NCBI GenBank assembly: GCA_005880945.1
Contig: VBIU01000055.1
Span: 1 to 41,681 of the forward strand
From: Chloroflexota bacterium
GTDB lineage: Bacteria > Chloroflexota > Dormibacteria > Dormibacterales > Dormibacteraceae
Length of the DNA stretch: 41,681 bases
Direction of reading: 5' to 3'
The translations under genes were made by a program, and so were the position numbers. Positions 36,317 to 41,681 of the stretch are shown here, piece by piece. Each line of letters begins with the position of its first letter. Position 1 is the stretch's first letter. The notes beneath the pieces are model-generated. The model did no database searches and was not told where the DNA came from. It was given only the letters and a program-made list of their open reading frames with translations.

Positions 36317-38380
36317 TTAGAACGCCGCCAGCTCGCGCAAGGCCGCGGCGATCTTCTCCGGGTTCGGCATGAACAAGTCCTCCATCGCCGGGGCGTAGGG
36401 CATCGACGGCACGTCCAGGCCACCCAAGCGCTTCACCGGCGCGTCGAGCCAGCGCCAGGCCTCGTCCGCGATCAGAGCCGCCACCTCCGACCCGACTGAG
36501 ACGCTGAAGTTGTCCTCATAAAGAACGAGGCATTTGCCGGTCTTGCGGGCCGAGGCGATGATCGCGTCCTTGTCGAGCGGGTAGACGGTCCTCAGGTCGA
36601 CGATCTCCACGCTAACGCCGTCCTCCTGCAGCACCTTCGCCGCCTCGAGTGCGTAATGGACCATCAAGCCGTAGCAGAAGACAGAGACGTCAGTCCCCTC
36701 CCGCACGGTGCGAGCGACCTGCAGCGGGATGAGGTACTCGCCTTTCGGCACCGGCTCCTTGAACATCCGGTACAGGCGCTTGTGCTCGAAGAAGAGGACA
36801 GGGTCGGGGTCGCGGATCGCCGCCAGCAGCAGTCCCTTGGCTTCGTATGGGCTGGAGGGGATCACGATCTTCAGCCCGGGCGTCGCAAAGCGAGCCTCGA
36901 TCGACTGCGAGTGGTACAGAGCTCCATGCGCATGGCCGCCCATGGGCGCACGCACGACCATGGGCACCGCCCAGTCGCCGTCGCTGCGGTACCTGAACTT
37001 GGCGATCTCGTTGGTGATCTGGTTGAAGGCCATGTGGGCGAAATCGGTGAACTGCATCTCCGCAACCGGACGCTTCCCGGCGATGGCCAGGCCGAGCGCA
37101 ACCCCGGCGATGGACGATTCCGCCAGCGGCGTGTCGATCACCCGCGCCTCCCCAAAGCGCTTGTAGAGGCCGTCTGTGACCAGGAACACGCCGCCCTTCT
37201 TGCCCACGTCCTCGCCCAAGACCATGACGCGCTCGTCGCGTTCCATCTCCTCGGTCAGTGCCGAACGAAGCGCCGAGACCATGTTCATCTCTTCCATTTC
37301 GATGTCCGGAGCCGGGTCGATGCCTTTCGGCACGTCGAGCCCATACACGTTGGTCAGGGCGTTCTCGGCGGGCGCGTCAGGTGACTCCATGCCTTCGCTG
37401 GTCGCCTTGGTCACCTCGTCCTTGACCCGCTCTTCGTACTCGGTGATCTCTTTCGCGCTCAGGACGCCCTCATCGAGGAGGCGCTTCTTGAACCGCTCGA
37501 GACAGTCGTTCTGCGCGAGAAGCTCGATCTCCTCCTGGGTCCGGTAGCGGCGCTGGTCGTCCTCGGACGAATGTGCTCCCAAGCGGTCGACCAGGCATTC
37601 GATCAGCGTCGGGCCTTCACCCGCGCGTGCTCTGGCGACAGCCTCCTTGGCGACGACGTAGCAGGTCACCGGGTCGCGACCGTCGAGAGTCACTCCCGGG
37701 AACCCATAGCCCGCGGCGCGCTGCGCGACGTACTCGATCGCGTACTCCTTTCGAAAGGGCGTCGAGATCGCGAAACCGTTGTTCTCGCAAACGAAGATCT
37801 CAGGGAGCTTGTAGATGGCCGCGAAGTTGAAGGCCTCGTGCGCGTCGCCTTCCGAGCCCGCGCCCTCGCCGTAGCAGGTCATCAAGACCTTGTCGGTGCC
37901 GTCCATCTTCAGGGCGTAAGCCACGCCCGCGCCTCTCACCAGCTGTGTCGCCACGGGCGACCCGCCCGACGTGATGTTGAGCCGCGTATCCGAGAAATGA
38001 CCCGGTGTCTGCTTGCCGCCGGATGCCGGGTCCGCCGGCTTCGCGAGCACCGCGAGCATGAGGTCGAGTGGTGTCACTCCCATGCGCATGCACAGGACGA
38101 CATCGCGGTAGTAAGGGGAGGCCCAGTCGTACTTCGGCTTTAGCGGCCAGCTGACGCCGATCTGCGCTGCCTCGTGACCGGCGCACGAGATGATGAACGG
38201 CGCGCGGCCCTGGCGATTGAGCACCTGGAAGCGGTAGTCGACCTGACGCCCGAGAAGGATGTAGTTGAACCATGTCTTCAGGGTCTCTTCGTCGAGGTCG
38301 GTGTCACGCCAGGCAACAGGCTCCTGGAAACGCCAATCAGGGCTGAAGGTCGGGCCTTTGGTCTTGACCGTGGTCGCCAT
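36317..38380 (-). CDS. Branched-chain 2-oxoacid dehydrogenase E1, alpha and beta fused
   Basis: 687 aa. The alpha half (about 1-345) has the GHEAAQIG entrance, SPYYRD, GGSPVATQLVRGAG and the thiamine-diphosphate motif YGEGAGSEGDAHEAFNFAAIYKLP...ENN. A charged linker (about 300-360) leads to the beta half with MVSALRSALTEEMERDERVMVLGEDVGKKGGVFLVTDGL, TPLAESSIAG and MGGHAHGALYHSQSIEA (the His of E1-beta). C-terminal part ends DVPSMPYAPAMEDLFMPN. The complex decarboxylates the branched-chain 2-oxoacids from Val, Leu and Ile and acylates the E2 lipoyl group. Separate alpha and beta genes are common; a single fused chain is known in some lineages. The gene starts 2 nt after the lpd stop. Confidence 0.9.
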   Translation of the reverse strand: MATTVKTKGPTFSPDWRFQEPVAWRDTDLDEETLKTWFNYILLGRQVDYRFQVLNRQGRAPFIISCAGHEAAQIGVSWPLKPKYDWASPYYRDVVLCMRMGVTPLDLMLAVLAKPADPASGGKQTPGHFSDTRLNITSGGSPVATQLVRGAGVAYALKMDGTDKVLMTCYGEGAGSEGDAHEAFNFAAIYKLPEIFVCENNGFAISTPFRKEYAIEYVAQRAAGYGFPGVTLDGRDPVTCYVVAKEAVARARAGEGPTLIECLVDRLGAHSSEDDQRRYRTQEEIELLAQNDCLERFKKRLLDEGVLSAKEITEYEERVKDEVTKATSEGMESPDAPAENALTNVYGLDVPKGIDPAPDIEMEEMNMVSALRSALTEEMERDERVMVLGEDVGKKGGVFLVTDGLYKRFGEARVIDTPLAESSIAGVALGLAIAGKRPVAEMQFTDFAHMAFNQITNEIAKFRYRSDGDWAVPMVVRAPMGGHAHGALYHSQSIEARFATPGLKIVIPSSPYEAKGLLLAAIRDPDPVLFFEHKRLYRMFKEPVPKGEYLIPLQVARTVREGTDVSVFCYGLMVHYALEAAKVLQEDGVSVEIVDLRTVYPLDKDAIIASARKTGKCLVLYEDNFSVSVGSEVAALIADEAWRWLDAPVKRLGGLDVPSMPYAPAMEDLFMPNPEKIAAALRELAAF

Positions 38381-38382
38381 TG

Positions 38383-39759
38383 CTAAATGTGTATCGCGCG
38401 TCCGTCCACGGCGAGGGCGGCTTCCATCACGGCCTCGCTGAGGGTGGGGTGGGGGTGGATGTTGCGCCCGAGCTCCCAGGCATCACCCTGGAACAGCTGG
38501 GTCAGCGCCGGCTCCGCGATGAGCTCGGTGGCGCTTGGCCCGACCACGTGCGCGCCCAGGAGCTGGCCGGTCTTGGCATCGGCTACCAGCTTCACGAAGC
38601 CTCCAGTCTCGCCGTGGATGATCGCCCTGCCGAGCGCGCTGAAAGGAAACTTTCCGGCCTTGACCTCGCGACCCTTCTCGGCGGCCTGCTTCTCGGTGAG
38701 GCCGACCGACGCGATCTGCGGGTGTGAGTAGGTGCATCGGGTCACGAGGTCCTGCTCCATCGGAGCCACGCGCTGGCCGGCGATGTCCTCCACCGCGGTC
38801 ATGCCTTCGTGCGCAGCGGCGTGAGCCAGCAGGAATCCTCCGACCACGTCTCCGATGGCGTGGATCGACTCGACCGGGGTGCGCATCCACTCGTCGACTT
38901 TGATGAACCCGTTCGGATGCGTCCCCACGCCAACCTGCTCGAGCCCGATGTCCTTGGATCGGGGCGCGCGGCCGACAGCCACCAGGAGCTGATTCGCCCA
39001 GACCTCGCCTTGCTCGGTGTCGACGGCGACCCCGCCGCGGGCTTTCTTGGCGCCCTTCACCTTGACCCCCACGCGACAGTCGATGCCTGCCTTCTTGAAC
39101 GACGCGAGCAGCTCTTTCGAGATGTCCTCGTCCTCGAGCGGCACCAGGCGGTCGAGGCCCTCGAGCAGCGTCACCTTGACCCCGAGCTGGCTGTAGAGGG
39201 TCGCGAACTCGACCCCGACGGCGCCCGCGCCGATGATGCAGATCGACTCCGGGATCTTCGCGGACAGGGTGGCGTGATCGGAGGAGATGACGAACTCGCC
39301 GTCGAACTCGAGCCCGGGCAGCGCCTTGACGTCGGATCCGGTGGCGACGATCAGGTTCTTGGCTTTGAGCTGCTTGGCTCCGATCTCGATTGTGTTGCGG
39401 TCGCGCAGGCGCCCGCGTCCGCTGACGACCTCGATCTTGTTCTTCTTCATGAGGAACTGGACGCCTTTGTAGAGCTGCCCGACGACGGCGTCGCGGCGCG
39501 CCGCGATGCGCGAGTAGTCGAAGCGAACCTCGTCGGCCTCGATGCCGAACTCGGGCCCACGGGCCGCGATGCGGTGGTAGAGCTCAGACGACTCCAGCAG
39601 CGCCTTGGTGGGGATGCAGCCAACGTGCAGGCACGTGCCTCCAAGCTTGTCCGCCTCGACGAGGCCAACCTTCAAACCGAGCTGCGAGGCGCGGATGGCG
39701 GCCGGGTAGCCTCCCATCCCACCCCCGAGGATCAGCACGTCGAAGTCGTCAGAAGGCAT
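38383..39759 (-). CDS. lpd: Dihydrolipoyl dehydrogenase (E3)
   Basis: 458 aa. FAD motif VLILGGGMGGYPAA, the redox disulfide GGTCLHVGCIPTK (C43, C48), NAD motif ICIIGAGAVGVEFA, and the C-terminal interface HPHPTLSEAVMEAA with the His-Glu pair. The enzyme reoxidises dihydrolipoyl groups of E2 with NAD. It leads the operon lpd-E1-E2. TACACT ends 8 nt before the ATG and is the probable operon promoter; its E1 neighbour is 2 nt away. Confidence 0.93.
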   Translation of the reverse strand: MPSDDFDVLILGGGMGGYPAAIRASQLGLKVGLVEADKLGGTCLHVGCIPTKALLESSELYHRIAARGPEFGIEADEVRFDYSRIAARRDAVVGQLYKGVQFLMKKNKIEVVSGRGRLRDRNTIEIGAKQLKAKNLIVATGSDVKALPGLEFDGEFVISSDHATLSAKIPESICIIGAGAVGVEFATLYSQLGVKVTLLEGLDRLVPLEDEDISKELLASFKKAGIDCRVGVKVKGAKKARGGVAVDTEQGEVWANQLLVAVGRAPRSKDIGLEQVGVGTHPNGFIKVDEWMRTPVESIHAIGDVVGGFLLAHAAAHEGMTAVEDIAGQRVAPMEQDLVTRCTYSHPQIASVGLTEKQAAEKGREVKAGKFPFSALGRAIIHGETGGFVKLVADAKTGQLLGAHVVGPSATELIAEPALTQLFQGDAWELGRNIHPHPTLSEAVMEAALAVDGRAIHI

Positions 39760-39767
39760 GTGATCTA

Positions 39768-39773
39768 AGTGTA
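39768..39773 (-). promoter_or_regulatory. -10 element TACACT of the lpd-E1-E2 operon
   Basis: Hexamer on the minus strand ending 8 nt before ATG 39759. It lies in the 35-bp gap after the GT-C-like gene. Confidence 0.45.
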
Positions 39774-39794
39774 GAAGTCACCGCCGCCAGGCTT

Positions 39795-41120
39795 TCACTT
39801 GCAGCCGGGAGTCTGCAGGTTGGCTCGCGCCCGATCGAAATCGGCCTGGTCGGCGACCGGCAGGGACGCGGACGGATCGCCATACCTGTCAATGGCCCGG
39901 TAGTAAAGCGCCGGATTCGTTTCCACCGGCATCACAAGGAGGTCGGCCGCTCCGTTCGGGTCGAGGCAGCGGTCGCCCCGCTCGGCGGCCAGCGCCTGGA
40001 GGTCCGCCATCTGGCGCTGCATCTGGACCGTTTTGGCGGCGGCGAACTCGAAAAGCAATGAGCCGTTGTTGAATACAGCGAGGAAGAGGCATGCGACAAG
40101 CGCCGGCCGCCACGTCCCTCGCCAGGGCAGGCGGCGGGCGGCGCCGGCGAGCAGGATCAGCCAGAAGACCGCGCCGACGTAGACGTAGCGGCCGGCGCCG
40201 GACTGCTGGTAGCCGAGGTTCGCGCGCGATAGCCCGGTGACCAGATAGAAAGCGATGAGTCCCGCGGCGACGCCAAGCGATAGCGGGTCGAGCCCGTCGC
40301 GCCACCAGCCGAAGCCGACCGCGCCCGCCCCGAGCATGAGCAGAGGGAGGCCGACAAGGCCGCCCTCCCCGATGAGGCCTGCAACACCTGAGCCCAAGCC
40401 CCACACCGTGTACACGGGCAGCGCGAGGACGTTGGAGGCCGCGTTTGGAGAGGTTGTCGCTGCGAAACGGCCATATCCCAGGAACCAAACGCCGAAGAGG
40501 ATGGCCACTGCGACGAGCCAGATCAGGTCCCTGCGCCGTTGGCTTGTCGCAGCCAGCCTCACCCCCGCGGCGATGCCGAAGAAGAGCCCAACCGCGGAGA
40601 ACATCAGCGAACCGGTCAGCAGCGCGGTGGCAATTGGCATCCTTCGCCGGGATGGAGCAGCCTCCAGCGCGAGCAGCGACGCGAGCCCGCAGGCAACCGA
40701 GCCGACAAAACTCACCTGGAAGGCCCAAAGCAGGTTCTCCCAGCCAGCGCCCAACACCAGCAGAACCGCAGCGCAGCCTATGCCGATGAGGTCGCCGGCG
40801 CGCCGGCGAACGAGCTCGAAGAGGAGCACCACGTTGGTCGCGTGAAGGGTGAGCAGGACTGCCATGTACGGCGAATACGTGCGCAAGCCGAAGGTCGCGA
40901 GCAGCGTCGCGTAGATGAGGCGTGGCAGCATCGCCGGGTGCCCGTTGTGGGGCTGCAAATAGCTGGCGGCGCTCCAGTCCGGCGCGGTGATGATGAACGT
41001 CCACTCGTCGAAATAGAAGGTGAACGTTCGCGACAGCCAGAGAATCGCAACTGAAGCGACGACGGCGGCCATGACGACAATGAGCCGCGCGTGCGGCACG
41101 CGGACCTCTGAGGCTGTCAT
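39795..41120 (-). CDS. Polytopic membrane protein, GT-C glycosyltransferase-like
   Basis: 441 aa from ATG 41120, with about ten hydrophobic segments. The first loop after TM1 contains FTFYFDEWTFII, an acidic-aromatic pattern like the catalytic first loop of GT-C enzymes (e.g. D-E or E-D after TM1), followed by HNGHPAMLPRLIY. The C-terminal 90 aa (about 350-441) is soluble, with three Cys. Sequence families of this type transfer sugar from polyprenyl phosphate on the outer face. The ATG overlaps the TGA of the GT87-like gene upstream. The acceptor is unknown. Confidence 0.68.
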   Translation of the reverse strand: MTASEVRVPHARLIVVMAAVVASVAILWLSRTFTFYFDEWTFIITAPDWSAASYLQPHNGHPAMLPRLIYATLLATFGLRTYSPYMAVLLTLHATNVVLLFELVRRRAGDLIGIGCAAVLLVLGAGWENLLWAFQVSFVGSVACGLASLLALEAAPSRRRMPIATALLTGSLMFSAVGLFFGIAAGVRLAATSQRRRDLIWLVAVAILFGVWFLGYGRFAATTSPNAASNVLALPVYTVWGLGSGVAGLIGEGGLVGLPLLMLGAGAVGFGWWRDGLDPLSLGVAAGLIAFYLVTGLSRANLGYQQSGAGRYVYVGAVFWLILLAGAARRLPWRGTWRPALVACLFLAVFNNGSLLFEFAAAKTVQMQRQMADLQALAAERGDRCLDPNGAADLLVMPVETNPALYYRAIDRYGDPSASLPVADQADFDRARANLQTPGCK

Positions 41121-41681
41121 GCGGCGGGCACCGCTGTCGGGAGGCTGGTTCGCGCCGGTACGACGAGGAACGCGAACCACACTGCGATCGCGATCAAGAT
41201 GGGAAGCGGGCTCAGCGGCCACGCGAGCTCACCTGCCAACGCCACGACCAGGAGCCAGGCTCGCTGCCATCCCGGCGGGTTGTCCCGCCAGAAGAGCCAG
41301 GCGGCGAGCACCAGGATGGCGAAGTCCTGGAGGTGCCAGTACGTGGCGCTCAGCGCGCCGGCTACCAGCCCGAGCGTGAACAGGCGCGCCAGGCCTGCGC
41401 GGCGATTGACGTAGGCGCCCACCAGCGCGATCGCTGCGATTGCCGCGGCCGCTACATAGCTCAAAGTTCCCGGTCCGAGCAAGTAAGCCAGCGTGAAGTA
41501 CCGATTGTTGGTGACCGTCTGTGCTTCGGTCAGCAGGCTGCGGTAGTCGCTCAACCCTTGAGCGCCGATGGCGATCAACGAGACGCCGGCCAGGATCGCC
41601 GCAGTGACGGCCCAAGCGGCCGCAATCCTCCACCTTCCGGCGACGAGGAGCACGGCGGGCAGCGCGAACGCGAGCTGTGGT
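41117..41681 (-). CDS. GT87-like (DUF2029) membrane glycosyltransferase, C-terminal part
   Basis: Partial gene entering from the right edge; 187 codons are seen. The first visible residues PQLAFALPAVLLVAGRWR match the characteristic 'KPQ' loop and following helix of DUF2029/GT87 mannosyltransferases. Five or six hydrophobic segments follow (VTAAILAGVSLIAI, LSYVAAAAIAAIALVGAYV, FAILVLAAWLFW and others). Members use polyprenyl-phosphate-mannose on the outside of the membrane. It is coupled to the GT-C-like gene by ATGA. Confidence 0.68.
   Translation of the reverse strand, partial: PQLAFALPAVLLVAGRWRIAAAWAVTAAILAGVSLIAIGAQGLSDYRSLLTEAQTVTNNRYFTLAYLLGPGTLSYVAAAAIAAIALVGAYVNRRAGLARLFTLGLVAGALSATYWHLQDFAILVLAAWLFWRDNPPGWQRAWLLVVALAGELAWPLSPLPILIAIAVWFAFLVVPARTSLPTAVPAA

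Noticed and set aside
1-41681. CRISPR array or restriction/defence island
   Set aside because: No regularly spaced direct repeats, and no Cas, nuclease or modification genes; repeats present are dispersed hairpin types.

Overview
The window is compact, high-GC bacterial chromosome with about 45 protein genes, two tRNA genes and no phage or transposase core. The gene set fits a free-living aerobic heterotroph of the Terrabacteria type (Chloroflexota, Dormibacterota or Actinomycetota-like): a HelY/Ski2-like helicase, a DUF2342 metalloprotease, a fused branched-chain E1, an HspR-like MerR regulator, many SDRs and an acyl-CoA carboxylase. The sequence alone does not fix the phylum. Most genes that lead a transcription unit have a TANNNT -10 hexamer only 6-10 nt before the start codon and no Shine-Dalgarno, so mRNAs here look largely leaderless. 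This rule was used to choose several starts.

Layout. 1-5190: the 5' end of an anchored NHL-repeat gene, a secreted M23-like/propeller protein, two small holin-like membrane proteins, a Xer recombinase, and two paralogous lipoproteins interleaved with two tRNA-Arg genes. 5190-11000: CPBP protease, a dehydrogenase remnant, AraC regulator plus VOC protein, methyltransferase, GNAT, then UbiE-like methyltransferase, UbiA-like membrane protein and hemolysin III. 11000-14150: acyl-CoA carboxylase beta subunit and enoyl-CoA hydratase, then a divergent MerR regulator and zinc-ribbon protein. 14150-20580: a structured repeat, metalloprotease, deoxyribosyltransferase-like protein and SDR (divergent pair), SDR-type epimerase, HelY helicase and DUF503. 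20597-25000: pyrE, dihydroorotase, lipoprotein, MBL hydrolase, small membrane protein and a ParA pair. 25000-30440: a tight five-gene operon (CvpA-like, acyl-CoA dehydrogenase, MFS, ureohydrolase, FAD amine oxidase). 30430-34924: small membrane protein, NDUFA9-like SDR, ThpR, GlcG/HbpS-like protein, second structured repeat, SDR and polyprenol-type glycosyltransferase. 34984-39759: branched-chain 2-oxoacid dehydrogenase operon (lpd, fused E1, E2). 39795-41681: GT-C-like membrane protein and a partial GT87-like protein.

How the genes work together. The dehydrogenase complex, acyl-CoA dehydrogenase, enoyl-CoA hydratase and biotin-dependent carboxylase subunit together resemble branched-chain amino-acid/acyl-CoA catabolism, although they lie in separate units. 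The ureohydrolase operon suggests use of a guanidino or N-alkyl amino compound. PyrE and dihydroorotase serve pyrimidine synthesis. The UbiE/UbiA-like pair may belong to quinone chemistry.

Most unusual signals: (i) the near-leaderless promoter grammar, with three loci where one short AT-rich motif provides -10 hexamers on both strands; (ii) two copies of a hairpin-rich intergenic element, at 14149 and 32550, whose 13-bp stems differ at four positions that are all compensated; (iii) three copies of a palindromic 43-bp repeat translated in the same frame inside two unrelated proteins; (iv) the interleaved lipoprotein/tRNA-Arg block. No gap between genes exceeds 300 bases.
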